Source: Paraburkholderia sp. BL21I4N1 | Lineage (GTDB): Bacteria; Pseudomonadota; Gammaproteobacteria; Burkholderiales; Burkholderiaceae | Direction: 5' to 3' | Length of the DNA: 64,000 nucleotides | Assembly (NCBI RefSeq): GCF_002973525.1 | Contig: NZ_PVEN01000007.1 | Location: 1 to 64,000 of the forward strand | Shown: positions 17,287-26,613 of the stretch, piece after piece | How the letters are laid out: the number at the start of each line of letters is the position of its first letter | Numbering within the stretch: the stretch's first letter is position 1 | Made by a program: the position numbers and the translations under genes | Notes under the pieces: generated by a model | Database searches by the model: none | What the model was told of the DNA's origin: nothing | What the model saw: the letters and a program-made list of their open reading frames with translations, nothing else

Positions 17287-19713
17287 ATGTCAAGCAATCC
17301 TTTTGCCGGTGCGGCGTTTGATTTGAATTCGTTGTTGTCGGCGGACGATATTCAATTTATCGAGAGTGCTTACTTCACGCTGTTGAAAAGAGCGCCCGAT
17401 ACGGACGGCATGAGCTATTACCTCACGCGCTTGCGCAATGGCGCGCCGAAGATTCAGGTTCTTGCACAACTGTCGAATTCTGACGAAGCGCGGGCGACGG
17501 GTGTCGATCTTCCGGGCCTCAAGGAGGCAATCCGAACCTACAAGTTCACGCAGCTTCCGATCGTTGGTCCTTTGCTCAGGCCCATATTGAAGCGCGATGG
17601 CGGTTCGAAGCCGGCTTCGGCTGGCCAGCATGCGGACGGCAGATCCACCATCAAGGGAAATGCCACACGAGCGAAACACGTCTCCGACGTTAAAAAGGAT
17701 GCGGCGATTCCGTCTCAAGGCATGGTCGCGCCCTCCGCAGCGCTAGAGGTCGACGATGCATTGAAGGCATTGCTGGCTACGTCGTCGGAAGTTTTCTGGG
17801 CAGGCGATCGACCACCGCTCGGCTGGATGAAATCAAGCTCGCGTATTTACGACCCGAAATCCGATTTCAGGCTTCCGGCCGATTTCCACCAAAGCTTCGA
17901 TCTGGTTTACCTGACCGAGCGGGACCTGGGGGCGATCAAGGCATGGCCACTGGTTGTGGACGAGGCGTTGCGCCTGCTTGCCCCCGGCGGAAAGCTGCTG
18001 ATGCGCGTGTCGAACACGGCATTGCTGACTAACTTCGAGTTGAAGAACCTGATTGCCGAATGGGGCGACACGAAGATCGTCTTCGAGCATACCTACGATG
18101 CGGGGCCATGCCTGTTTGCCGTGATGAACACGCGCACCGAGCGTCGTACTGCCCAGCTCACGGGTTTCTCATTCGGCGTGGTCACCGACGGCAAGCGTCC
18201 GGAGTTGCTGCGCGCGTTTATCGAAAGCGTGGAAGGCGTCGAGCGTCTGCCAGGTCAAACGGTAGAGTGCATCGTATGCGGACCGGACTCTTTGAAGGCC
18301 GAGTTCGGAGAAAAGTACAAGCACGTTGTGTTCGTTCGCCAGCCCGACGAATTTCCGAAGCTCGGTTGGATCACGAAGAAGAAAAATCAGATTGTCGAGG
18401 CTGCGACTACCGAGAACCTGGTCATCGCTCACGATCGCTATGTTATTCCGCCGGACTTTATCAAGAACCTGGCGGAGTACGGCTCGGACTACTCGGTCCT
18501 CGTTTGCCGGCAAACCCGGCCAGACGGCCGACGCATGCCGGACTGGGTTGCGCTGGGTGGTGAATGGTCCATGACGTCACCCGCCACACTCGAATACGGC
18601 GACTGGTCGCGTCACGTCTTTATCAACGGCGGAATCATGATCGCCAAGGCGGACGTGCTGAAGCGTGTGCCCTGGAACGAACTCCTTTTCTGGGGGCAGG
18701 CCGAAGACGTCGAGCTGACGCGCCGTCTGCGCTCCGCGGGCTACGTGGCCCGGCTCGCGAGAAATGTCGAGGTGGTCTCCACGACCATGCGAAAGGGGTT
18801 GATGGACGGATTTGAAGCGATGCCGGTGGTCGCGGATAAACACATGATCCCCGGTGGCGGTCAGAACCCGGAACAGGCAACCCCGGCAGTGGGATTCGGA
18901 CGGAAAGTCAACTTCGGCGCCAAGTGGGGCCAAAAAGCGACCCAAATGGGCGTCTACGTCGACGCCGCTTGGGACATCAGCGCGGATTCGATCGTGCTCG
19001 ATGCCGAGACTTACGGCGAAATTACGTTCAAATTGCCCGTCACGCCGACGGGCGCGATCGTTCTGCAGATGGAAGTCGAGAGCACTCAAGTTTTACCCAC
19101 GATATTGGCAAACGACGTGCTTGCGATAGTGACGTCGATTTCCGCGTCGCAATTGCGGGTAGAGGTGTCGGGCGAGGCATTTCTCATTAGCAACATTCTG
19201 CGGTTGCACAGTTACGTTGCCACCGGCGAATTCAAGCTGCGCCATATCCTCGTAGAAGCACCGGCGGTCGAGCGTGCGCCACATGCGGAAGGAAAGCAGC
19301 TGTTTTCAGGCGGAGAAACCGGCGTTGCAGGGCTCGGGGAAGGTTGGTCCCAGCCCGAATCGTGGGGTTGCTGGATGCTTGGCGACGAGGGGCAAGTACT
19401 GCTTCACTCCAGTTTCGCGGAAAGCGACCTGGTTATCGAAGGCTGCGCAAAGGGGTTCGTCAGACCGCCGGCGACAAGGACCGTGGTCAGCGTCGCTGTC
19501 AATGGAATGGCGGTTGGCCATTTCACGCTGAAGGCAAGCTTCGACGATCAACCGTTCCACTTCAGCGTGCCAAAGGAATTGATCGGCTCAGACGCCGCAC
19601 TCCGAATCACGTTCAAGCCTCACGATCCGTGCTCTCCGCAAGAAATCGGCATGAATGCGGATCCGCGACTGCTCAGCCTTGGGCTAGTGAGTCTCGAGGT
19701 CAGGAAGGCGTAA
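17287..19713 (+). CDS. DUF4214 / methyltransferase-like / glycosyltransferase fusion
   Basis: About 808 residues. (1) Residues about 18-70 are a DUF4214 module (FIESAYFTLLKRAPDTDGMSYY). (2) Residues about 200-290 look like the C-terminal half of a class I methyltransferase (FDLVYLTERDLG, then ALRLLAPGGKLLMRVSN) without the glycine-rich SAM loop. (3) Residues about 293-510 are a GT-A-like glycosyltransferase, with INGGIMIAKADVL and the acceptor motif FWGQAEDVELTRRLRSAGY, which resembles the galactosyltransferase C-terminal domain. (4) The last 280 residues are beta-rich with no clear family, perhaps carbohydrate-binding. The ATG at 17287 is the first compatible with the DUF4214 start. This architecture suggests a multifunctional chain-modifying enzyme; its sugar is unknown. 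Confidence 0.72.
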   Translation: MSSNPFAGAAFDLNSLLSADDIQFIESAYFTLLKRAPDTDGMSYYLTRLRNGAPKIQVLAQLSNSDEARATGVDLPGLKEAIRTYKFTQLPIVGPLLRPILKRDGGSKPASAGQHADGRSTIKGNATRAKHVSDVKKDAAIPSQGMVAPSAALEVDDALKALLATSSEVFWAGDRPPLGWMKSSSRIYDPKSDFRLPADFHQSFDLVYLTERDLGAIKAWPLVVDEALRLLAPGGKLLMRVSNTALLTNFELKNLIAEWGDTKIVFEHTYDAGPCLFAVMNTRTERRTAQLTGFSFGVVTDGKRPELLRAFIESVEGVERLPGQTVECIVCGPDSLKAEFGEKYKHVVFVRQPDEFPKLGWITKKKNQIVEAATTENLVIAHDRYVIPPDFIKNLAEYGSDYSVLVCRQTRPDGRRMPDWVALGGEWSMTSPATLEYGDWSRHVFINGGIMIAKADVLKRVPWNELLFWGQAEDVELTRRLRSAGYVARLARNVEVVSTTMRKGLMDGFEAMPVVADKHMIPGGGQNPEQATPAVGFGRKVNFGAKWGQKATQMGVYVDAAWDISADSIVLDAETYGEITFKLPVTPTGAIVLQMEVESTQVLPTILANDVLAIVTSISASQLRVEVSGEAFLISNILRLHSYVATGEFKLRHILVEAPAVERAPHAEGKQLFSGGETGVAGLGEGWSQPESWGCWMLGDEGQVLLHSSFAESDLVIEGCAKGFVRPPATRTVVSVAVNGMAVGHFTLKASFDDQPFHFSVPKELIGSDAALRITFKPHDPCSPQEIGMNADPRLLSLGLVSLEVRKA

Positions 19714-19789
19714 AGGACAAACAGTCACGTAGACCGTCTTGTTGGCGTTGCTTCGCACGCGCCAGTAGAAGATTGTTCAGGAACTTAGA

Positions 19790-20950
19790 GTGGGGGGCAT
19801 CATCAAGGCCTTATTTATTGTAGAACCGGATTTCTTGAGCCTTCATGTCGGAGTAAGGCGAGTCATTCTTTACTATGCGGCGAAGCTCGAGAATCGCGGT
19901 TGGCGCGTAACCTTCGGTGCGCCGAAAGAAGGGAAGATATTTCGCGGGCAATTTAGTGCCAGGCGGACGGCCACCCACGTGCAGCCTTCGCGTGCGCCTT
20001 ACTGGTCGTCGCGAACCGGCAACAGTGCGACCGATCAAACGGCGGCCGGGTCCAGGCCGCCGTTCGCGATCCAATGGAGCGAAGAAACCATCGATCCGGA
20101 CGAGTTCGACGTCAATGTAGTCACCGCGCCATGGGTATGTGATCTGGGCGTTCCCCCCATGCCTCGGGTGGTTGGCATCGTCTACGATCTGGTGCCGAAT
20201 CTGTTGGCAACCGGTTGTTTGCGCTTTCCGAACGAGTTGGACGTCTACGACTTTGCGCAGCAACACGATGTCGGGTTCCGCTACTACCTCGCAAACGCCG
20301 AGCGGATTGCCTGTATCAGCGATTCCACGCGCGTGGACTTCATGAGTCTTTATCGCACGGCGAATCGGGTGCCGTCGGTGATAACGGATATTTCATTCGA
20401 GTGCACTGCCAGCCAGCTCGGTACGCAGGCGACGCGCACAGTGCTGCTCGTGAATGTGCTGGACTGGCGCAAGAATCTCAAGAACATCGAGTTGATCCTG
20501 ACGGCCGCCGCCAGGCTCACGTCGTTCCGCCTGCGTGTGGTTGGCAAGGAGCGCATCGGCATGGCCGACGCTTTGCGGTTCTTTTCCAACATGGAGAACC
20601 TGGGACTCGACGTCGAGTGGTATCGCGATGTCGACGACGCGGTTCTGGCGAACCAATACGCGCAGGCTTCCGTGCTGCTGTTTCCTTCGGTGTATGAGGG
20701 GCTTGGGCTGCCGATTCTGGAGGCTCAGGAGTACGGTGTGCCGGCAATTACATCCAACGTCTCGTCATGCTCCGAAGTCAATATGAATCCGGGCATCTGC
20801 TTCGACCCAACTGATGTGGCCGGTATGACTGCCTCGCTGGTGGAACTGGTGAACGGAGAGTCCGATGTGCTTCAAGGCGCGCCGCTGAGGGCTGCGCTGG
20901 ACAGGTTCCTCGCATCGAACTGCCGGCCTTTGGACGTGTTCACATTCTAA
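19790..20950 (+). CDS. GT4 family glycosyltransferase
   Basis: 386 residues with a GTG start. It has a GT-B fold with the donor-binding site YEGLGLPILEAQEYGVPAITS and the second-domain start TVLLVNVLDWRKNLKNIELIL, where the usual Arg-Lys-Asn of the phosphate loop is kept. The C-terminus (FLASNCRPLDVFTF) stops before the last helices that normally cross back to the first domain, so the gene may be clipped or the enzyme slightly short. It lies in the variable centre of the capsule locus between two other sugar-transfer genes. Confidence 0.78.
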   Translation: MGGIIKALFIVEPDFLSLHVGVRRVILYYAAKLENRGWRVTFGAPKEGKIFRGQFSARRTATHVQPSRAPYWSSRTGNSATDQTAAGSRPPFAIQWSEETIDPDEFDVNVVTAPWVCDLGVPPMPRVVGIVYDLVPNLLATGCLRFPNELDVYDFAQQHDVGFRYYLANAERIACISDSTRVDFMSLYRTANRVPSVITDISFECTASQLGTQATRTVLLVNVLDWRKNLKNIELILTAAARLTSFRLRVVGKERIGMADALRFFSNMENLGLDVEWYRDVDDAVLANQYAQASVLLFPSVYEGLGLPILEAQEYGVPAITSNVSSCSEVNMNPGICFDPTDVAGMTASLVELVNGESDVLQGAPLRAALDRFLASNCRPLDVFTF

Positions 20951-21013
20951 TGACTTGTTAAGCTGCCCGACGGCATAAGCGCTGGCGGAAACCCGGCACA
21001 CTCTTTGAACCCA

Positions 21014-22168
21014 ATGAGCAATTCCAAGCTTAAAAACATCAAGATCTCCGTTGTCTGTCCGTGGTTCCTGCGGGGGGATGCCGTGGGGCATTCCGCGCAT
21101 GATTACTACCGGGCATTGCGAGAGGCCGGCTTTACCAACGTGCGTGGACTCGGTGTTCGCAACGATTTCCCGGATATGGATTTCGAGGTGTGTGAAGACG
21201 CGAAAAGTCTCGAGGACAACCGTTGGTTCAAACAGTCGGATCTGATTGTTTACCATTTCGCTATCCACCATGAGCTTTTCGAGGCGTTGGGCAACCCGGA
21301 GAAAAGCGGAAAGCACGTCGTGTGTTTTCACAATGTGACGCCGAAGCACCTGACTCCCCGGCGGATTTGGGATGTCATCGATCGGTCTTTTGCGCAGATT
21401 GCGCTCTTCAGGCACGCGCACACAATCTGGGTGGACAGCCGCGAGAATGCAGAGGAATTGACCCGCCAGGGCATCGAAAATTTGCCTGTCGTGGAGTTGC
21501 CGATTGCCGTTGATCGTCCCGCGATCGGCGCGCTGGAAGACAAGCCTCGCAGACGGGTCGACCTGCTGTGCGTCGGGCGTTTCTTCCCTTCAAAGGGCAT
21601 CGTGGACATTATCGACGCCCTGGCCGTCGTGAAGAAAAAGACCGACCGGCATTTCGTGTTGCGTCTGGTCGGCAATACGGATTTCTCCGAGCCCGATTAC
21701 GTGCGCGAAGTCAAGGAGAGGCTGCGCTTGTACGGGCTCGGCGAACATGTCGACTTTATCGGCAAAGTCGACGAAGCGACGCTCGCACGAGTCTTCCGGC
21801 AATCGCACGTACTCGTCTCGGGGTCCTACCACGAGGGGTTTTGCGTACCGGTTATCGAAGGGTTGCGCGCCGGCATGATTCCCGTGACATATGACGCAGG
21901 TAACTTGCGCTGGATCGCAGGTGGACGTGGTCGTATCGTGACGACGGGAAGTGTGGGTGGACTGGCACAGACCTTGATTGAAGTCATTGAAGGTGTCGCG
22001 GAGTCGTTTGAGAATCCTGGCGCCGCTGTATTACCGCTGGACGGCGGCATGAAGTCGGCCCGGCAATTCTCGGAAGACGCGAAGGCCTATGCGTCGAGTT
22101 TCAGCTTCGACAACTTCACGGGACGACTCGAAAGAGCCGTCACGCGTGTGTTCGCGGAAAATGTCTAG
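21014..22168 (+). CDS. GT4 family glycosyltransferase
   Basis: About 384 residues. The second Rossmann domain opens with VDLLCVGRFFPSKGIVDIIDAL, and the donor site is YHEGFCVPVIEGLRAGMIPVTYD with the conserved E-x7-E glutamates. The first domain begins ISVVCPWFLRGDAVGHSAHDYYRAL, which fits binding of the acceptor and the start of a GT-B fold. The ATG at 21014 is chosen over an in-frame TTG three codons upstream. It is one of five GT4-like genes in the locus; linkage and sugar cannot be inferred. Confidence 0.8.
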   Translation: MSNSKLKNIKISVVCPWFLRGDAVGHSAHDYYRALREAGFTNVRGLGVRNDFPDMDFEVCEDAKSLEDNRWFKQSDLIVYHFAIHHELFEALGNPEKSGKHVVCFHNVTPKHLTPRRIWDVIDRSFAQIALFRHAHTIWVDSRENAEELTRQGIENLPVVELPIAVDRPAIGALEDKPRRRVDLLCVGRFFPSKGIVDIIDALAVVKKKTDRHFVLRLVGNTDFSEPDYVREVKERLRLYGLGEHVDFIGKVDEATLARVFRQSHVLVSGSYHEGFCVPVIEGLRAGMIPVTYDAGNLRWIAGGRGRIVTTGSVGGLAQTLIEVIEGVAESFENPGAAVLPLDGGMKSARQFSEDAKAYASSFSFDNFTGRLERAVTRVFAENV

Positions 22169-22264
22169 AAATTGCACTGTTCGTTTGTGGTCGCTTTGCA
22201 GCGATGTACTCATCTCGGCGCGATTACCACGGTGGAAATTCGGTGAGCGGGAACATAAGTTTAG

Positions 22265-23380
22265 GTGCGAATTTTGAAGATATACATACACGCAAACTGT
22301 CAGGGCGCCGCGCTGGCCAGACTCATGTCCGAGACTCGCCCTGATGATGTTCAGGTCAAGTACCGCGAGGTTTTCAGTATCGATATCCAGACCGAATTTG
22401 AGAATTTCAAGTCGGATATCGAAGAGGCCGATGTGATCATCTCCCAGCCGGTAGCGGACAACTATCGCGACGTGGAATGGTTGTCGACCGACTGGCTATG
22501 CCATAACAGATCGTCGCACTCCAGGCTGATCATCGTTCCGGCGATTTATCACCGCGGCCAGATTCCTCAATGCTTTCCGCTCAAGGACTTCTACGACGGA
22601 CGGCTTGCTTATCACGACGCCCACGCGATCGACTACTTTCTCGAGGGCAAGGACGTGAATTCGTTTCTGAGCGATACGCAGAGGAGCGATTTTTTTCAGC
22701 CCGACTTCGTCAGATCGGAGGCGTTTCTCACGACCCGTGAATTGCTTCGCCGTGAGCACGCAGCGGGCTGCAATGTATTGGTTTCGGACATTATCGAAGC
22801 GTACTCAACGACCGATCAACCGCTATTCGCGGTCAATCACCCATCCCGGGCCGTGTTGGCGACGCTTGGAAACCGGGTGCTCGACATGCTGGGTGTCGAA
22901 TGGCGAATCCCGTCGGCGGGTGCCGAGGTTCTCGACCAGATCGTGATCGCACCTTATCTGTCGGCAGCGATCGCGCTCGGACACGAAGGAACCGGTCTGC
23001 GACTGGATGAAATGCGTTCGCAGAGTACATGGGAAAGCCGCGCGGAGTATTTCTCTCACGTATTCGATGCCTACAGGGCAATCGGCGCGGAGCGGCTACG
23101 CGAAGCCATGTCGGGGAATGGGGAACTGACGGCCTATCTGCAGCGCTTCAGGCGCTCGAAAGGCGCGGTTCAGTTCGAAGACCGCCGGAAACTGGTCGAG
23201 TCTCTGTACCGGACATTCCTCGGACGCGAGCCGAATTCGGGAGAGGTATTGCACCATCTGCAGTCGCTGGAATCGCGAGGTTTTGATGCGCTAGTGACTG
23301 TGTTCCCGAGTTCACAGGAATTCCACGCCGCAGGCGGAGGTCGAACCCTGGACGCAAGATTTCCTTTCAACGGCGATTGA
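22265..23380 (+). CDS. WcbI-like protein with C-terminal DUF4214
   Basis: 371 residues. The N-terminus KIYIHANCQGAALARLM matches the WcbI family of capsule proteins, in which an N-terminal Asn-Cys-Gln motif lies in the active cleft; WcbI of B. pseudomallei binds CoA and is thought to acetylate the capsule. The last 70 residues form a DUF4214-type module (LVESLYRTFLGREPNSGEVLHHL), a fusion shared in mirror order with the protein at 17287. The start is GTG or possibly TTG at 22274; neither has a strong ribosome site. A capsule O-acetyltransferase is the best guess. Confidence 0.72.
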   Translation: MRILKIYIHANCQGAALARLMSETRPDDVQVKYREVFSIDIQTEFENFKSDIEEADVIISQPVADNYRDVEWLSTDWLCHNRSSHSRLIIVPAIYHRGQIPQCFPLKDFYDGRLAYHDAHAIDYFLEGKDVNSFLSDTQRSDFFQPDFVRSEAFLTTRELLRREHAAGCNVLVSDIIEAYSTTDQPLFAVNHPSRAVLATLGNRVLDMLGVEWRIPSAGAEVLDQIVIAPYLSAAIALGHEGTGLRLDEMRSQSTWESRAEYFSHVFDAYRAIGAERLREAMSGNGELTAYLQRFRRSKGAVQFEDRRKLVESLYRTFLGREPNSGEVLHHLQSLESRGFDALVTVFPSSQEFHAAGGGRTLDARFPFNGD

Positions 23381-23440
23381 GCCGTATGAAAACGCGGTAG
23401 CAAATATTTTCGAAAAACAAATCATCTGGAACAGAGAGAA

Positions 23441-24202
23441 ATGCTCAATATTGTGATTCCTATGGCGGGGGCCGGAAGTCGTTTCGCAAAGGCTGGGTAC
23501 ACCGACCCGAAGCCGCTGATTCGTGTTCACGACGTGCCTATGATCAGACTCGTTATCGAGAATCTCAGGCCGTCGGAAGCGCACCGTTTCATCTTCATTT
23601 GCCAGGCTGAGCACATTGCCGATTATGGCTTGACGGCGCTGCTCGAGGCCTGGGCGCCGGGTTGCAAGATCGTTGCGCTCAATGGCCTGACGGAAGGGGC
23701 GGCCTGCACGGTGTTGGCGGCGAAGGAATTGATCGATAGCGACGATGCGTTAATGATCGCCAACAGCGATCAATACGTCGATGTCTCCGTCGATACCTAC
23801 CTGGAGCAGCTTTCGAAGCACGATCTCGACGGCCTGATCATGACCATGACTGCGGACGATCCGAAGTGGTCGTTTGTCGGTTTCGATGCGCAAGGCAAGG
23901 TCAACCGGGTTGTAGAGAAGGAAGTGATCTCCCACGAAGCCACGGTCGGCATCTACAACTTCCGGCGTGGCCGCGATTTCGTCCGCGCGGCGGAGTCGAT
24001 GATCGCGAAGGATTTGCGGGTGAACGGCGAGTTTTACGTGGCGCCGACCTATAACCAGCTCATCGACGAAGGTCAACTGATCGGCGTTCACAACGTCGGC
24101 AGCGTCGGCGCGGGCATGTATGGACTGGGTATTCCCGCCGACCTCGATGCTTTCCTGGTGCATCCCGTGTCGAATCGTGCTGTCGAAGCGGTGGCGTCAT
24201 GA
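23441..24202 (+). CDS. Sugar-phosphate nucleotidyltransferase
   Basis: 253 residues of the NTP_transferase fold. The full signature is present: PMAGAGSRFAKAG with glycine-rich loop and arginine, then DPKPLIRV with the catalytic lysine. The metal site is likely the Asp of IANSDQYVDV, and VEKEVISHEATVGIYNF contributes the sugar pocket. It should activate a phosphorylated sugar or polyol with NTP. It opens a run of five genes with four successive overlaps (4, 8, 4 and 4 bases). The donor nucleotide and substrate are unknown. Confidence 0.8.
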   Translation: MLNIVIPMAGAGSRFAKAGYTDPKPLIRVHDVPMIRLVIENLRPSEAHRFIFICQAEHIADYGLTALLEAWAPGCKIVALNGLTEGAACTVLAAKELIDSDDALMIANSDQYVDVSVDTYLEQLSKHDLDGLIMTMTADDPKWSFVGFDAQGKVNRVVEKEVISHEATVGIYNFRRGRDFVRAAESMIAKDLRVNGEFYVAPTYNQLIDEGQLIGVHNVGSVGAGMYGLGIPADLDAFLVHPVSNRAVEAVAS

Positions 24203-24828
24203 TCGTACTCAGTCACCGCGGTTACTGGCAGGACGCAAAAGAGAAAAACCAGGAGATCGCATTCTCCCGCTCGTTCGATCTCGGATTCGGCACGGAAACG
24301 GACATTCGCGACAGAAACGGCGAGCTCGTCATCTCCCACGATATGCCGAACGGAAACGAACTGACGCTAACCGATTTTCTTCGGATCGTCGGCACGCGTA
24401 ACCTGCCTTTGGCGCTGAACATCAAGGCGGATGGTCTCGTCGGTGCCCTCAAGGACGCGTTGGGTCGAGGCACGCTAAGCAACTGGTTCGTGTTCGACAT
24501 GGCCGTGCCGGATATGCGGGCGTATTTGCAGGCAGGCATTCCTGTATTCACGCGCATGAGCGAGGTGGAGCGAACGCCGGCATGGCTGGAGCAATCAGTG
24601 GGTGTATGGCTCGACGGATTTTCCGACGTCTGGTACGACGCTGCCACGATTGAATCACTGCTGCGCGCCGGTAAGGAAGTCTGCGTGGTTTCTTCCGAGT
24701 TGCACGGCCGGGATCCGGCCGCGCAATGGCATATGTTGCGCGGCCTGCCTGCGCATCCGGGACTGATGTTATGCACGGATGATCCGGAGAAAGCACAGCT
24801 TTTTTTTGGAGACCAGATCAATGATTAA
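24199..24828 (+). CDS. GDPD-like phosphodiesterase
   Basis: 209 residues. The glycerophosphodiester phosphodiesterase active site can be traced: the first histidine in VLSHRGYW, the metal-binding E-x-D in GTETDIRDRNG, and the second histidine in LVISHDMPNG. The protein is shorter than housekeeping GlpQ/UgpQ and lacks a signal peptide, so it is cytoplasmic. It overlaps the preceding nucleotidyltransferase by four bases (ATGA) and the following HAD gene by eight. Its place between an activating enzyme and a phosphatase suggests it handles a phosphodiester-linked intermediate; that is inference. Confidence 0.75.
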   Translation: MIVLSHRGYWQDAKEKNQEIAFSRSFDLGFGTETDIRDRNGELVISHDMPNGNELTLTDFLRIVGTRNLPLALNIKADGLVGALKDALGRGTLSNWFVFDMAVPDMRAYLQAGIPVFTRMSEVERTPAWLEQSVGVWLDGFSDVWYDAATIESLLRAGKEVCVVSSELHGRDPAAQWHMLRGLPAHPGLMLCTDDPEKAQLFFGDQIND

Positions 24829-25453
24829 GGCCGTAATTTTCGATATGGATGGGGTCCTTATCGAAGCAAAAGACTGGCATTACGATGCCCTCAACAGAGC
24901 GTTGCGCCTGTTCGGGTTCGAGATCAGCCGGTATGCCCATCTGACCACTTACGACGGCCTGCCGACCAGCAAGAAGCTGGAGATGCTGTCGCTGGAAAGC
25001 GGACTGCCGCGTGAACTGCACGGCTTCATCAATGAGATGAAGCAGGCCTACACGATGGAGTTGGTGCATTCGCTCTGCAAACCGCGCTTTGTCCATGAAT
25101 ACGCGCTGTCGAAGTTGAGCGCGATGAATTACAAGCTGGCCGTGGCATCGAATTCGATTCGCCAGACCATGGAAGTCATGCTGAAGAAAGCGCGGCTCGA
25201 CGTCTATCTCGATCACGTGATGTCTGCCAGCGACGTGACGCAGGGTAAGCCGTCGCCGGAAATTTATCTGAAGACGATCGAGCGTTTGGGTTTCGAACCC
25301 CACGAGTGCCTGATTGTCGAAGACAACGAAAATGGTATCCGGGCCGCTACTGCAGCCGGCGCACACGTGCTCGCCGTTCGCGAAGTGGAAGATGTCAATA
25401 TTTCGAACATTCTGAACCGCATTCGACAAGTCAACGAGGAGGCCCTCGCATGA
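24821..25453 (+). CDS. HAD-family phosphatase (beta-PGM-like)
   Basis: 210 residues of HAD subfamily IA: nucleophile motif FDMDGVL at the N-terminus, motif II VASNS, motif III lysine in GKPSPEIY, and motif IV VEDNENGI. A helical cap lies between residues about 15 and 80, as in beta-phosphoglucomutase and phosphoglycolate phosphatase. It overlaps both neighbours (8 bases before, 4 after). It probably removes or moves a phosphate on the precursor made by this cassette. Confidence 0.82.
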   Translation: MIKAVIFDMDGVLIEAKDWHYDALNRALRLFGFEISRYAHLTTYDGLPTSKKLEMLSLESGLPRELHGFINEMKQAYTMELVHSLCKPRFVHEYALSKLSAMNYKLAVASNSIRQTMEVMLKKARLDVYLDHVMSASDVTQGKPSPEIYLKTIERLGFEPHECLIVEDNENGIRAATAAGAHVLAVREVEDVNISNILNRIRQVNEEALA

Positions 25454-26178
25454 ATATTCTGATTCTGGCGGCGGGTGGCGCCGAGTTGCACGACGGCGAC
25501 TATCCTCTTTGTATTGCTGAAATCGACGGTAAGCCGCTGATCCAGTGGGTCATCGACGCCTGCAGCGAAATACACGACGCGAAGTTCATCGTGGCATTGC
25601 GTGAGCAGGACATTCGGCGCTACCACCTTGGGAACATGGTCGGCTTACTCTCGCCGCGCGCGACGGTGCTTTCCGTGCCTGAGAACACGCAGGGCGCCGC
25701 ATGCACGGCGTTGCTCGCGACGCCGAACATCGACACGGATGAAGAACTGCTGATTCTGAACGGCAATGACTTGCTGGAAGCGAATTTCAGCAGCATCGTG
25801 GCGAGCTTTCATAACCGCGATCTGCATGCGGGGACGGTCACATTCTCATCGGTGCACCCGCGTTATTCGTACGTGCGCTGCGATGAAGACGGACTGGTCG
25901 TCGAAGCCGCCGAGAAGAACCCCATCAGCCGCGCGGCAACGGCCGGGTTCTACTGGTTCAAGCATGGAGCGGAGTTCGTCAGGGCCGTTCAGAACATGAT
26001 TCGCAAGAATGCGTCGGTGAATGAACTTTTCTATATTTGCCCTTCGCTTAACGAGCTGATTCTGGAGCAGCGACGCATTGGCACGCACGCGGTGGAGTTG
26101 AGTCACTACCACCCCATGAAAACACTGCAACAGGTTTCCCAGTGCGAAACCTTGATTCTTCAAAGGCGGTCGGAATGA
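25450..26178 (+). CDS. Degenerate nucleotidyltransferase-like protein
   Basis: 242 residues and clearly a paralogue of the gene at 23441: both share G-A-A-C-T-x-L and the same fold order. The signature is eroded. Where the first has GAGSRF and DPKPLIRV, this one has GGAELH and YPLCIAEI, so the conserved arginine and the catalytic lysine are missing, and the metal-site NSDQ is replaced by NGND. It may be a non-catalytic partner, a sensor, or an enzyme with changed chemistry. The ATG overlaps the HAD stop by four bases and its own stop overlaps the cupin start, so it is translated with them. Confidence 0.72.
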   Translation: MNILILAAGGAELHDGDYPLCIAEIDGKPLIQWVIDACSEIHDAKFIVALREQDIRRYHLGNMVGLLSPRATVLSVPENTQGAACTALLATPNIDTDEELLILNGNDLLEANFSSIVASFHNRDLHAGTVTFSSVHPRYSYVRCDEDGLVVEAAEKNPISRAATAGFYWFKHGAEFVRAVQNMIRKNASVNELFYICPSLNELILEQRRIGTHAVELSHYHPMKTLQQVSQCETLILQRRSE

Positions 26179-26495
26179 ATAGCGCAAAACTGGATGACAT
26201 GGTGAAGGGATGGTTTGTCGGCGCATTTTCGCCGACGGCTTTCAGTACCGAGAATTGCGAAGTCGCGGTCAAACGCTATAAGGCGGGCGAGAAAGAATCG
26301 GCGCATTACCACAAGGTGGCGACGGAGATCACATTGATTCTTTCCGGCAAGGTTCGCATGGCAGGAAAGGAGTGGGGCGAAGGCGACATCGTCGTGCTCG
26401 AACCGGGCGACGTGACGGATTTCGAAGCGCTGACCGATGCAGTCAACGTTGTCGTCAAGACTCCGGGTGCGTTGAACGACAAGTATGTCCTGTAA
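26175..26495 (+). CDS. Small cupin protein
   Basis: 106 residues, single cupin barrel. The first metal motif is visible as HYHKVATE plus the later GDIVVLEPGDVTDFEAL. It is too short for a dTDP-sugar epimerase and shows no DNA-binding part. It ends the five-gene overlapping cassette (ATGA with the preceding gene), so it may act on the same intermediate, for example as an isomerase, but no function can be assigned. Confidence 0.72.
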   Translation: MNSAKLDDMVKGWFVGAFSPTAFSTENCEVAVKRYKAGEKESAHYHKVATEITLILSGKVRMAGKEWGEGDIVVLEPGDVTDFEALTDAVNVVVKTPGALNDKYVL

Positions 26496-26613
26496 GGCTT
26501 CCTGGAGGCCGTGCAGTCGAGGTAAGCGCGACTCGGACGTCCACCGGGCACATGCCGGCGTTCGCCGGGATGTACAAAGAGAAAAATTAATTTAGAGCGG
26601 GCAAAAGAGAGCC

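Noticed and set aside
20765..21421. Minus-strand frame over the junction of two glycosyltransferase genes
   Set aside because: No motif or ribosome site, and it lies opposite two well-supported GT4 genes.
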